Shown: positions 1-8,692 of the stretch, one piece after another
How the letters are laid out: each line of letters begins with the position of its first letter
How positions within the stretch are numbered: position 1 is the first letter of the stretch
Source: Ardenticatenales bacterium
GTDB lineage: Bacteria > Chloroflexota > Anaerolineae > Promineifilales > Promineifilaceae
Length of the DNA: 64,000 bases
Direction of reading: 5' to 3'
Assembly (NCBI GenBank): GCA_020634515.1
Contig: JACKBL010000003.1
Location: 496,001 to 560,000, forward strand
Position numbers and translations under genes: made by a program
The notes under the pieces: model-generated
What the model was told of the DNA's origin: nothing
Databases searched by the model: none
What the model saw: only the letters and a program-made list of their open reading frames with translations

Positions 1-343
1 CGCCCCCACAAGTCGCCATGCGCGCATTGCCGGCAACTTCATTGATTGGGGCATTCCCACCGCCGACGCCGTACGTTTTTGCCGGCAAGGCGCGCCCAAC
101 CTCCCCATCTTCGCCAGCGGCGGCCTGAAAACGGGCATCGACATCGCCAAGTGCATCGCCCTCGGCGCCAACCTGGGCGGCATCGCCGGCGACTTCCTCC
201 GCGCCGCCGTCTCCGGTGGGGCGGACGCCGTCGTCGAACTGGCCGACACCATCACGCAAGAACTACGCATCGCCATGTTTTGCGCCGGGGCCGCCGACCT
301 CCACCAACTCGGCCAGACACCCCTCCACCCCACCTTCTCCTGA
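1..343 (+). CDS. fni: Type 2 isopentenyl-diphosphate delta-isomerase, C-terminal part
   Basis: The reading frame is open from base 2 to the TGA at 341-343 and is cut by the window edge, so only about 113 C-terminal residues are present. Visible motifs are FIDWGIPTADAV, then PIFASGGLKTGIDIAKC and ALGANLGGIAGDFLRAA, the FMN/phosphate-binding half of the TIM barrel in IDI-2 enzymes. The family interconverts isopentenyl and dimethylallyl diphosphate using reduced FMN. The next gene is a polyprenyl diphosphate synthase that uses both products, which supports the call. Related FMN barrel enzymes such as lactate or glutamate oxidoreductases are less likely given the WGIPT motif and the neighbour. 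Confidence 0.85.
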   Translation, partial: APTSRHARIAGNFIDWGIPTADAVRFCRQGAPNLPIFASGGLKTGIDIAKCIALGANLGGIAGDFLRAAVSGGADAVVELADTITQELRIAMFCAGAADLHQLGQTPLHPTFS

Positions 344-463
344 TTTTAGTGACCGCCGAAAGCAACTTGCCCTTCTGCGGGTTAGAACGTCACATCAAGC
401 GCATCCAACGATTCCGCAAGGTGTTCTCGGATGCGCCGTTAGCCAACAAAGGTTTTTGGGAAC

Positions 464-1498
464 ATGCAGCCAACGACAGACACGTTTACCACTCTTTCCA
501 AAACAATGATCGCCGCCGTGGAAACCGAAATGCGCAGCGTGTTGGAAGCCGGCGACGCCCCACCCGACCTGTTTCAAGGTATGATGCACTATCACATGGG
601 GTGGGTAGACGCCGACCTGCGCCCCGTGCGCGTCCACAGCGGCAAACGCATCCGCCCCCTCCTTTGCCTCCTCTGCTGCCACGCCGCCGGCGGCGACTGG
701 GAGCAGGCCGTCCCCGCCGCCGCCGCCATCGAAATCCTGCACAATTTCACCCTGATTCACGACGATATTCAGGACGACAGTCCCACGCGGCGCGGGCGTC
801 CTACCCTCTGGACGTTGTGGGGCGTGCCGCAGGCCATCAACAGCGGCGACGCCATGTTTGCCGCCGCGCACCTGGCTCTGGCGCGCCTGTTGGACAACAA
901 CGTGCCCGCCGCCGCCGTCGTGCGCGCCCTGCGCCGCCTGGATGAAACGTGCATGGACCTCACGCGCGGCCAGTACGCGGACATGCGCTTTGAGACACGC
1001 GCCAACGTCAGCGTGGACGAATACCTGGAGATGATTCGCGGCAAAACGGCGGTCCTGATCGCCCTCAGCGCCGAATTGGGGGCGCTGGTCGCCGGCAAAG
1101 ACGCCCAGACGATAGCCCATTTCGCCGCCTTCGCGCTCAACCTGGGGCTGGCGTTCCAGGTGCGCGACGATATTCTGGGCATCTGGGGCGAAGAAGCCGT
1201 GATCGGCAAGTCGGCGGCGACGGACATCGTCACGCGCAAGAAGAGCCTGCCCGTTCTCTATGGCCTGGAGCGCAGCGAGGCGCTGCGCCAGCTTTACGCC
1301 GCCGACCCCGCGCCGGCGGATTTTGTGCCGCGGGCGATTGCGCTGCTGGATGAGGCCGAAGCGCGACCATACGCGGAAACCCAGGAGCGGGCGTATACGG
1401 ATTTGGCGCTGGGTTATTTGGGGGAAGTTGCCGGCATTCACCACACCAGCCAACCCCTCATCCACCTCACCCACCAACTCCTCGGCCGCATCAGCTAG
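464..1498 (+). CDS. Polyprenyl (geranylgeranyl/farnesyl-type) diphosphate synthase
   Basis: The 344-residue product is a trans-isoprenyl diphosphate synthase that condenses allylic diphosphates with isopentenyl diphosphate. The first aspartate-rich motif is LIHDDIQDDSPTRRG (about residues 100-115), with its usual arginines after it. The second is FQVRDDILGIWGEE (about residues 225-240), where the last Asp of the family DDxxD is a Gly, as in many bacterial members. GKRIRPLLCLLCC near residue 65 is the conserved substrate-binding stretch. The length is typical. The ATG at 464 is the first good start after the isomerase stop 120 bases upstream, and the genes probably form one isoprenoid operon. 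Chain length cannot be read with confidence from sequence alone. Confidence 0.9.
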   Translation: MQPTTDTFTTLSKTMIAAVETEMRSVLEAGDAPPDLFQGMMHYHMGWVDADLRPVRVHSGKRIRPLLCLLCCHAAGGDWEQAVPAAAAIEILHNFTLIHDDIQDDSPTRRGRPTLWTLWGVPQAINSGDAMFAAAHLALARLLDNNVPAAAVVRALRRLDETCMDLTRGQYADMRFETRANVSVDEYLEMIRGKTAVLIALSAELGALVAGKDAQTIAHFAAFALNLGLAFQVRDDILGIWGEEAVIGKSAATDIVTRKKSLPVLYGLERSEALRQLYAADPAPADFVPRAIALLDEAEARPYAETQERAYTDLALGYLGEVAGIHHTSQPLIHLTHQLLGRIS

Positions 1499-1500
1499 AA

Positions 1501-1571
1501 AGAGTGATCAGTGGATAGTTGTCAGTGGTCAGAAGTGCCGCCATCAGCAATCTGTGATCTTGAGGATAGAC
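1501..1571 (+). other. Short spacer with word-like low-complexity repeats
   Basis: The spacer between the isoprenoid gene and pepT contains permutations of short words such as GTGGATAGTTGTCAGTGG. Similar strings recur at 14759-14790, 26105-26145 and 59800-59860. No promoter or terminator is obvious here. Confidence 0.4.
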
Positions 1572-2831
1572 ATGACCTGGCAAAATTACCTACTCGAACT
1601 CGAAGACCGTTTCCTCCGCTACGTCCAGATAGACACCCAAAGCGACGAGGCCAACCAGACCACCCCCAGCACCGCCAGCCAGCTTGACCTGCTGCGCCTG
1701 CTGGCGGACGAACTGCGCCAGATGGGGGCCAGCGACGTGCGCCTCACCGATTACGCCTGCGTCCTCGCCACCATCCCCGGCAACCAACCCCACGCCCCCG
1801 CCGTCGCCTTCCTCGCCCATGTGGACACCGCCACCGACTTCAGCGGCAGCGGCGTCAAGCCCATTGTCCACCGCAACTACCAGGGCGGTCCCATCACCCT
1901 CCCCGACGACCCCGCCCAGGTACTCACGCCGGAAAACAGCCGCTTCCTCTCCGGGCAAATCGGGGAGGACCTGGTGACGGCTAGCGGCACAACCCTGCTC
2001 GGCGCGGATGACAAGGCGGGCGTGGCCATCATCATGACCCTGGCCGCGAATCTTCTGGCGCACCCGGAAATCCCCCATGGCGACGTGCGCGTCTGCTTCA
2101 CGCCGGACGAAGAAGTGGGGCGGGGCACGGAAGGGCTGCGCCTGGAGGACCTGGCCGCCGACGTGGCCTACACGCTGGACGGCGGCGAAGCGGGCGAGAT
2201 CACCTACGAAACCTTCTCCGCCGATAAAGCGGTCGTCACCATCACAGGCGTTTCCATCCATCCCGGCGACGCCAAAGGGAAGATGGTCAACGCCCTCACG
2301 CTGGCCGCTCAACTCTTGCTGGCGCTGCCCCAGGACACGCTCACGCCGGCCACCACCAGTGAGAAGGAAGGCTTTATCCATCCGTATAAGTTAAGCGGTA
2401 GCACGGCGCAGGCGGAAATTCACTTTATTTTGCGCGATTTCGAGCGGGAAGGGTTGGCGGCGCATGGCGCGCGGCTGCGGGAAGTGTGTGATCGGCTGCG
2501 GGTTGCGGAACCACGTGCCGGCATTGACTGCCAGATCACCCCACAGTACCGCAACATGCGCTACTGGCTGGAAGATAATATGAAACCCGTGGAACTGGCG
2601 GTGGCGGCTATTGAGCAGGCGGGCATCTCCCCTATCATCCGCCCCATTCGCGGCGGCACCGACGGCTCCCGCCTCACCGAACGCGGCCTGCCCACCCCCA
2701 ACCTCTTCACCGGCATGCACAACATCCACGGCCCCCTCGAATACGTCAGCCTGCAAGACATGGCCCGCGCCACCCAGGTCTGCCTCAACCTCGTCCAACT
2801 CTGGGCTGGAAGTCCTGGACCTGAACCTTAA
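1572..2831 (+). CDS. pepT: Peptidase T (tripeptide aminopeptidase, M20B)
   Basis: The 419-residue product matches peptidase T, a cytosolic di-zinc enzyme that removes the N-terminal residue of tripeptides. Visible metal and catalytic motifs are FLAHVDTATDFSG (His and catalytic Asp), TLLGADDKAG (bridging Asp), TPDEEVGRGTE (catalytic Glu and a metal Glu), YTLDGGEAGE (Asp) and the C-terminal MHNIHGPLEYVS (last metal His). RPIRGGTDGSRLTERGLPTPN is the conserved substrate-binding stretch. The ATG at 1572 starts MTWQNYLLELEDRFLRY, the normal N-terminus for the family. The longer open frame back to 1260 overlaps the upstream gene and is not needed. Length is normal and no catalytic residue is missing. 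Confidence 0.95.
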   Translation: MTWQNYLLELEDRFLRYVQIDTQSDEANQTTPSTASQLDLLRLLADELRQMGASDVRLTDYACVLATIPGNQPHAPAVAFLAHVDTATDFSGSGVKPIVHRNYQGGPITLPDDPAQVLTPENSRFLSGQIGEDLVTASGTTLLGADDKAGVAIIMTLAANLLAHPEIPHGDVRVCFTPDEEVGRGTEGLRLEDLAADVAYTLDGGEAGEITYETFSADKAVVTITGVSIHPGDAKGKMVNALTLAAQLLLALPQDTLTPATTSEKEGFIHPYKLSGSTAQAEIHFILRDFEREGLAAHGARLREVCDRLRVAEPRAGIDCQITPQYRNMRYWLEDNMKPVELAVAAIEQAGISPIIRPIRGGTDGSRLTERGLPTPNLFTGMHNIHGPLEYVSLQDMARATQVCLNLVQLWAGSPGPEP

Positions 2832-2860
2832 AAAAGAGTGACTATACAGGTCATCTGCCC

Positions 2861-2920
2861 AGATTGGACCAATTTGCTCTGGTTAAATCCTATTAATGTC
2901 TACAAAATTGGTCCAATCTC
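2861..2920. repeat. Dispersed inverted repeat, ATTGGTCCAATC family
   Basis: The arms AGATTGGACCAATTT and AAATTGGTCCAATCT flank about 30 bases. Related copies lie at 17998-18075, 36484-36522, 52635-52735, 55705-55770, 59317-59355 and, reversed, 60010-60077. The copy sits between pepT and the CHAT-McrB operon. The bases just before it (GTGACTATACAGGTCATCTG) recur at 36407-36426. Confidence 0.75.
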
Positions 2921-2944
2921 TCTCCCCCCCCTCCCTCCGCCCCG

Positions 2945-2973
2945 TTGACTTGCCCCTCTAAATCGTGTAAAGT
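2945..2973 (+). promoter_or_regulatory. Sigma70-like promoter of the CHAT-McrB operon
   Basis: A -35 box TTGACT (2945-2950) and a -10 box TAAAGT (2968-2973) are separated by 17 bases. A start near 2980 would leave a short leader. It contains the strong ribosome-binding site AGGAGGG (2994-3000), four bases before the GTG at 3004. Confidence 0.6.
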
Positions 2974-3003
2974 GTTTATGTAAACCGCTCACCAGGAGGG
3001 AAC

Positions 3004-6000
3004 GTGACACCATACAACAGCAACCGAACCGATCTCGATCCCGCGACGCTGGCCTCGCTGCGCCGCGTCTTGCGCAACTGCGGCCCCTTTGACGACGACC
3101 CCAAGCTGCGCGCCGTCTTTGTAGACAGCCGCCTGTCCCCCTGGCGCGACAACGTGCCCGAAGCGGGCAACGCCAGCGCCCGCGTAGACGCCCTCATCAG
3201 CTACCTGCTGCCACGCCAGAACAACAGCGGTGAAAACGCCCTCCTCCTGTTCCTGCAAGTCCTACGCGACCGCGCCAACCCCAAAGATAGCTGCGCCGGC
3301 CAACTGGCCGACCTCATCGATCGCCTCAATCCCCCTGACGAGGCCTATTCCGCGCAAAGCATCGGCCCACAAACCTACGCGCCACCGAGCAGCGCATCAA
3401 CCACGAAATACGCGGCTGATGTTGGCGACGCCAGCCGCCGCCAGGCGTATCAACTTCTGGAAGAACGAGACTCCAAAGAGTCTCTCGAAAGAGCTTTGGA
3501 CATTTTCGAATCAATAGGAGATCAAGAAGCCATCGTAACCGCGCTCGGGAGACTCGGCGATCTGGCCTACCGCGAGGGACGTTATGAGGAGGCAACAGAT
3601 TATCTTCAGAAAGCGCTGGAGAGAGATCCCCAAAATGTATTCGCCAATGTCACGCTTGCAGCCACCATCTTCCGGCAAGGCGGAAAGGATGAAGCCCGCG
3701 AGGTGTTGGCGCGGGCCAGCAGGCTGGCTCCCCAGGATGAGCGCGTCCATGCCCTGCAAGCAGAAATGGATGCCCAGCAGCAGCGGGATGCGCTCCTGTC
3801 ACGTATCCGCGACCTGGAGACACGGGTCGAGAAAGACGAACGCCTGCCACGGCGCTTCCAAAATAGCATCACCGAAAATGTAAGCCTGACAAAAGGATCT
3901 ATTGACGACAACCAACTGGAGATGGCCGCGGCCACGCTCAAAACGGCCGAAGATGTCTGGGACAATTGGGACGAACACCGGGACGCATGGCTCTCCGCTT
4001 ATGGGTTCCAGCAAAAGCTGATTGAGCAGATCGCCGCCCTGGGCGCGGAATCCGAATTCAGACAGCGACTGAGCGCCGCGCAGCGAGACCTGGCAGGCCG
4101 TCCGGCCACAACGGATACCGCCGAAGCCTGGCGGCGGGACCTGGAGCAGTTGGAAGCCGTATTGCACCAGTATGAAGACTTGCAGGGGCGCATCAACGAA
4201 CTGAATCAACGTTTGTACGCGCTCCCCGCCGACCAACGCGCGCCTTTTGTGCAAGCAGTAACCGGCATGCAAGGCAAGCTAGAGCAACTGCCCCTGGTAG
4301 GCGCGGAAGCGTGGCGCGCCTTCGAGAGCGAGGTCGCCCGCCAGGAATCGGCGCTGGAGGACGCCAGAAAGCGGGCGGAACAGCGAGAGAAGCAGGTATG
4401 GTTGGTCGTGGCGAGTGCGGATCGTTTTGATTGGCGGCAAGCGTTCGCCTCGGCCAGCTACGACAGCACGCCCATTAACTGGACGGGGGCAACCGGTTCC
4501 TTAAACCAGAGCCGCCTGCGCGAGGCGGGCGACGGGGACGTGGTGCTGGCTTACGCTTCCGCCAGCGACGAGCGAGCGATTGTGGGGCTGGGGCACATTG
4601 TGGGGCAGCCTTATGATCATGAAGCAGCTCAGGCGGTGAATATCGCCCCGGATCGGCTGCTGGACAAGCCGATTACGCTGGAAATGCTGCGCGACGCCGT
4701 GCCGGAAACGGAAAAGGTGCGCGTGAACCAGATTGGCTTCGCCGCCGTGACGCCGTTTGAGTGGTCCGTGATTCGTGAGCTGATTCGCTACCACAATCCA
4801 GACCTGAATGCGGCGGATTTGCCGGCATCCCACACCCCCCTCGAATACCATCCCATCATCACCGACGTGGCGCTGCCCACCGATCTGATGGCAGGGCGAG
4901 AGACGCCCGCCCGCGTGACGGTGCGCAATCGCGGCAACGTGACCTGGGAGAAGGGAACCGCAGGCGACTTGAGGCTGGAAAGCGCCTCGATTGAATTACG
5001 AATACGTCCGGCGACAATGCCGGCAGACATCCCCCCCGGCCAAATAGTCGAACTCGCGCCCATCCTCCGCCCCACCGCCGCCGGCCCGCAAACATTAGCC
5101 TGGACCTACACGCTGCACACGGGCACGGAAGCCGTCACCTCAGACCCATATCAAATGTCCGTCACTGTGCAGGCCAAACCGCGCGACAATGCCATGTTTG
5201 TGTCAGACGAATCCTTTCCCCCTGGGTCGGAGGTTGCCACTGGGTCCCGCTTCGAGAAACAGTGGCGCGTCCACAATGCCGGCAACACAACCTGGAACAA
5301 GCAGTATCAACTCGTGTTTATTGGCGGTGACCACCTGGACGGCCCCGATGCGGCGTCGCTGGATGAAGAAGTGGCTCCGGGAGCGGACACCATTCTCTCC
5401 GTTTCCCTGACTGCGCCGACGGAGCCGGGCAAGCGGCGTAGCACCTGGCGGCTGCGGAATGAACAGGGCCAGTTATTCAGCGACTCCTTTTTCATGGACA
5501 TTGAGGTGATTCCCCCGGAACCGGTGGACGACGCCATTTTCCTGGAAGACGTGGACACGGAAGAGGGGACGGAAGTTGCCCCAGGCGCAACCTTCAGCAA
5601 AGCGTGGCGCGTGCGCAACAGCGGCAACACCACCTGGGATGATCGCTATCAACTTGCTTGCGTCAGCGACGACCGCATGGGCGCGCCGGATATCGTCACC
5701 GTGCCCGAAACCGTCCCTCCCGGCGCGGAGACCGTTCTGGACATACCCATGATTGCGCCAGAAACGCCAGGGAAACGGCGCAGCACCTGGAGATTACACA
5801 ACGAAAAGGAGGAACCGTTCGGCCCCTTGCTGTTCGCGGAGATTCAGGTCACGGAGGCCGCGCCAATAAGCGCGCCGACGCATTCCACGGAAGAAGGAAC
5901 AAAGCCAACGCCGTCAGTGCCGGCAAAAGAGGAACAGGAGGGGGAAGAGCTACAGGAACTCCCACCGCAAGAGGTTGCCAACGGCACGCGAACGGAAACA

Positions 6001-8628
6001 CGAACGCAAGTGATTACCCCCGTGGTCATTGGCTGGCAAAAGCTGCCCGAACCGCCCCCGGACGAAGGGCGCATCATCGTGGACGTGAACGACAGAACCA
6101 TCAGCCTGACGTTGAACAATAAAACGGAATTCCGCAGCCGCAACCTCCTGTCGCACAACGAACTGCGGCAAGAGATGTTGTTGGCGCCGATGCGGTACGG
6201 GCGGTTGCTGTTCAAGGGTTTGATCAACAGCGACGCCGCGCCAGATTTTCAGGGACGCGACACAGCAGCAGGCTACATCATCGCCCGCGACCGCACCAAA
6301 GGAAAGATGCGCTGGCAACTGCGTGTGGACGCGGATTCCGAGGCGTATCCTTACAAGTGGGAATTTCTGGCGGAAGAGGGGGAAGAGAAACCCCTGGCCG
6401 TGCGCGAATTCTCTCCCTATTACCGCCTGCAAGGGGGGCGCGAGGCGATCCCGCCGCTGGAAGCGCAGCCCGTCAATGCCCTCTTCGTCATCGCCAACCC
6501 CGCCAACCTCAGCGAGGGGCGCGGCCCCATCAGCAAGCTGCAACCGCTGCTGGTGGACAAGGAACTGGACGTGATTCGGCGGGCGATGGCCCCGCTGGTG
6601 GAAAAGGGATGGATGAGCTACGAGGTGATGCACAGCGCCGCCGACGAGCGTTTTGACCTGGACGCCATCAAGGAACGGCTGCAAAAGAGCCACGCACCGG
6701 GCGCGCGCAACATTCACGCGCTGCACCTGATCGCCCACGGCATCTACCTGGGGGATGAATTTTTTGTCGTCCTGGAAAACAGGGCGCGCGAATTTGAACT
6801 CATTTCGGCGCAAGATTTTGTGAACGGGGTGACGAGCAGCGAGGATTTGCGCCTGATTGTGCTGGCAACCTGCCTCAGCGCGGCTACGGGGCCAGAAGCG
6901 GCGGCGGCGGAAGGGGCGTTCCTGGAGACAGGCCAGGTGTATCGCTCACTGGCGTCGCGGCTGGTGGGCGCAAACGTCCCCGCTGTCATCGCCATGCAGA
7001 AAAACATACCTATTGACGCGGCGCAGGTGTTCACGCAGCGGTTCTATGGCGACCTGGCGCGCAGCGGGCGGGTGGACATGGCCATGGCGGCCACGCGCCA
7101 CGACCTGTACACGGCGCAGCCGGATAGCTGGACCTGGGGCATTCCCGTGCTGATCATGGGGCAGCAAGATGGCAAGCTGTTCGCGGTGAAGCGGCAGGAA
7201 AAGGACACGTTCCGCCCGCCGCTGGCGCAGTTGGACCGCCGCCCGCTGGCGCAGTTGGGCAGCGCCAGCACGGTGGACGCGACCAGCCTCGTGGGGGCGC
7301 TGCAAGGGTTGCTCGCCAACCGCCTGGATGCGCCCGTGTCGCCGGAAGCGGGGCCGCCAACGCAGGATCAGGCGGGGCTGGATCGGACGCTGGCGCGCCC
7401 GGTGCGGATGAGCGGGTCGGCGCTACAAAAACATGTGAAGGAGAACAGCGGGATTGAATTGCCGTCGGAAATTTTCGCGCAGATTGCTTCGGCGTTGAAT
7501 GCCGGCAAACACATCATCCTCACCGGTCCCCCAGGCACAGGCAAAACCTCCCTGGCGCAAGACATCTGCGCCTTTGCCGCCAAAAACAAACAGGACAAGC
7601 AGGACAAACAGGACGAACAGGACAAACAGGACGAACAGGACAAACAGAACTTCACCCCCGGCGGCGTCCTTGCCACCGCCACCGCCGACTGGACCACCTT
7701 CGACACCGTAGGCGGCTACGTGCCCACGCAGCAGCAAACGCTGCAATTCCGCCTGGGCATCTTCCTGGAGGCAATCCGCACCGCGAACTGGCTGATCATT
7801 GACGAGATCAACCGCGCCGAGATTGACAAGGCGTTTGGCGAGTTGTTCACGGTTCTTTCCGGGCAGGCGGTGACGCTGCCTTATCGGGTGGGGAAGGAGG
7901 AGATTCGGGTTTTGCCGGCATCCGGCGGCGAATCCTGGTATCCCCCGGACCGAACCCCCTACAGCTACATCATCCACCCCAACTGGCGCATCATCGGCAC
8001 GATGAACGTCTACGACAAATCCTCCCTCTTCGCCATGTCCCTGGCCTTCATGCGCCGCTTCGCCTTCATTGACCTGGACCTGCCCGCCCCAGAAACGTAC
8101 AACTGGCTCGTGGACAAATGGCTGGGCAAGCAGCAGTTAACGCTGGCAGCCAAAAAGAGCGCGGACGACGACGAACCCGCCTGGGAAGCCATGAGCGTCG
8201 TGCAACAGGCCTTCCGCGTCCTCCTGGACCGCGAGAAAAAGACACCTATCCTACTGGCTGCAAACAGCGAAAACCCACTCATGAAGCGACGCGCTCTGGG
8301 GCCGGCCATCATCAAAGACATGATTGAGTATTTAGGTGATCGTTATCGCGAGGAAATGAAAAACCAGGCCCCGCCCGTCCTCGCGGCGGAGCCGCCCGCG
8401 CCTCCGCCCATTAACGACAACCTGGCCCGCAGGCTGATGGCGGAATCGTTCCTGCTCTACGTTGTGCCGCAGTTGGATGCGCTCGACTACGAGAGCATCC
8501 TCGCCATCCACCACCACTTGCGCGATATCCAGTTTAGCGCCCCCCCCCTGGCATCCCACCGCGAACAAATCCTGACCCGCATTCAACTACTTTACCCGCA
8601 CATCCGCGACTGGAGCAAGGCGCATTAG
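3004..8628 (+). CDS. Multidomain CHAT protease / McrB-type AAA+ conflict protein
   Basis: This 1874-residue fusion has no signal peptide. Order: (1) residues 1-110, a small helical adaptor (LRRVLRNCGPFDDDPKL, then GENALLLFLQVLRDR) like effector-associated domains; (2) 145-260, TPRs, then coiled coil to about 465; (3) 465-610, a PUA/EVE-like module (VWLVVASADRFDW, DGDVVLAYASASDERAIVGLG); (4) 620-950, three Ig-like repeats with VxNxGNxTW and GKRRSTWRL, like the NBR1 Ig domain; (5) about 1150-1400, a CHAT caspase-like protease with His in LHLIAHG (about 1245) and Cys in LATCLSA (about 1290); (6) 1490-1800, an AAA+ with Walker A GPPGTGKTS, Walker B LIIDEINRAE and the McrB signature IIGTMNVYDKSS. 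GTG start with AGGAGGG before it. I infer that nucleic-acid or nucleotide sensing by EVE/McrB gates proteolysis. Confidence 0.85.
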   Translation: MTPYNSNRTDLDPATLASLRRVLRNCGPFDDDPKLRAVFVDSRLSPWRDNVPEAGNASARVDALISYLLPRQNNSGENALLLFLQVLRDRANPKDSCAGQLADLIDRLNPPDEAYSAQSIGPQTYAPPSSASTTKYAADVGDASRRQAYQLLEERDSKESLERALDIFESIGDQEAIVTALGRLGDLAYREGRYEEATDYLQKALERDPQNVFANVTLAATIFRQGGKDEAREVLARASRLAPQDERVHALQAEMDAQQQRDALLSRIRDLETRVEKDERLPRRFQNSITENVSLTKGSIDDNQLEMAAATLKTAEDVWDNWDEHRDAWLSAYGFQQKLIEQIAALGAESEFRQRLSAAQRDLAGRPATTDTAEAWRRDLEQLEAVLHQYEDLQGRINELNQRLYALPADQRAPFVQAVTGMQGKLEQLPLVGAEAWRAFESEVARQESALEDARKRAEQREKQVWLVVASADRFDWRQAFASASYDSTPINWTGATGSLNQSRLREAGDGDVVLAYASASDERAIVGLGHIVGQPYDHEAAQAVNIAPDRLLDKPITLEMLRDAVPETEKVRVNQIGFAAVTPFEWSVIRELIRYHNPDLNAADLPASHTPLEYHPIITDVALPTDLMAGRETPARVTVRNRGNVTWEKGTAGDLRLESASIELRIRPATMPADIPPGQIVELAPILRPTAAGPQTLAWTYTLHTGTEAVTSDPYQMSVTVQAKPRDNAMFVSDESFPPGSEVATGSRFEKQWRVHNAGNTTWNKQYQLVFIGGDHLDGPDAASLDEEVAPGADTILSVSLTAPTEPGKRRSTWRLRNEQGQLFSDSFFMDIEVIPPEPVDDAIFLEDVDTEEGTEVAPGATFSKAWRVRNSGNTTWDDRYQLACVSDDRMGAPDIVTVPETVPPGAETVLDIPMIAPETPGKRRSTWRLHNEKEEPFGPLLFAEIQVTEAAPISAPTHSTEEGTKPTPSVPAKEEQEGEELQELPPQEVANGTRTETRTQVITPVVIGWQKLPEPPPDEGRIIVDVNDRTISLTLNNKTEFRSRNLLSHNELRQEMLLAPMRYGRLLFKGLINSDAAPDFQGRDTAAGYIIARDRTKGKMRWQLRVDADSEAYPYKWEFLAEEGEEKPLAVREFSPYYRLQGGREAIPPLEAQPVNALFVIANPANLSEGRGPISKLQPLLVDKELDVIRRAMAPLVEKGWMSYEVMHSAADERFDLDAIKERLQKSHAPGARNIHALHLIAHGIYLGDEFFVVLENRAREFELISAQDFVNGVTSSEDLRLIVLATCLSAATGPEAAAAEGAFLETGQVYRSLASRLVGANVPAVIAMQKNIPIDAAQVFTQRFYGDLARSGRVDMAMAATRHDLYTAQPDSWTWGIPVLIMGQQDGKLFAVKRQEKDTFRPPLAQLDRRPLAQLGSASTVDATSLVGALQGLLANRLDAPVSPEAGPPTQDQAGLDRTLARPVRMSGSALQKHVKENSGIELPSEIFAQIASALNAGKHIILTGPPGTGKTSLAQDICAFAAKNKQDKQDKQDEQDKQDEQDKQNFTPGGVLATATADWTTFDTVGGYVPTQQQTLQFRLGIFLEAIRTANWLIIDEINRAEIDKAFGELFTVLSGQAVTLPYRVGKEEIRVLPASGGESWYPPDRTPYSYIIHPNWRIIGTMNVYDKSSLFAMSLAFMRRFAFIDLDLPAPETYNWLVDKWLGKQQLTLAAKKSADDDEPAWEAMSVVQQAFRVLLDREKKTPILLAANSENPLMKRRALGPAIIKDMIEYLGDRYREEMKNQAPPVLAAEPPAPPPINDNLARRLMAESFLLYVVPQLDALDYESILAIHHHLRDIQFSAPPLASHREQILTRIQLLYPHIRDWSKAH
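7585..7650 (+). repeat. Coding microsatellite of 9-base units in the AAA+ domain
   Basis: About seven units of roughly CAGGACAAA/GAA encode repeated (K/E)QD triplets (about residues 1528-1549). They lie between the Walker A helix and the next strand of the McrB-type ATPase. The unit is in frame, so expansion or contraction would change loop length without breaking the gene. Confidence 0.85.
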
Positions 8629-8692
8629 CGTTTTTGACACGAATGACACGAATTTCTACGAACTTGCCCTCCCTCATGAACCATAGAGAGTG

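Noticed and set aside
395..1477. 360-codon minus-strand open frame over the polyprenyl synthase gene
   Set aside because: It is antisense to a gene with clear family motifs; long antisense frames are common in GC-rich DNA.
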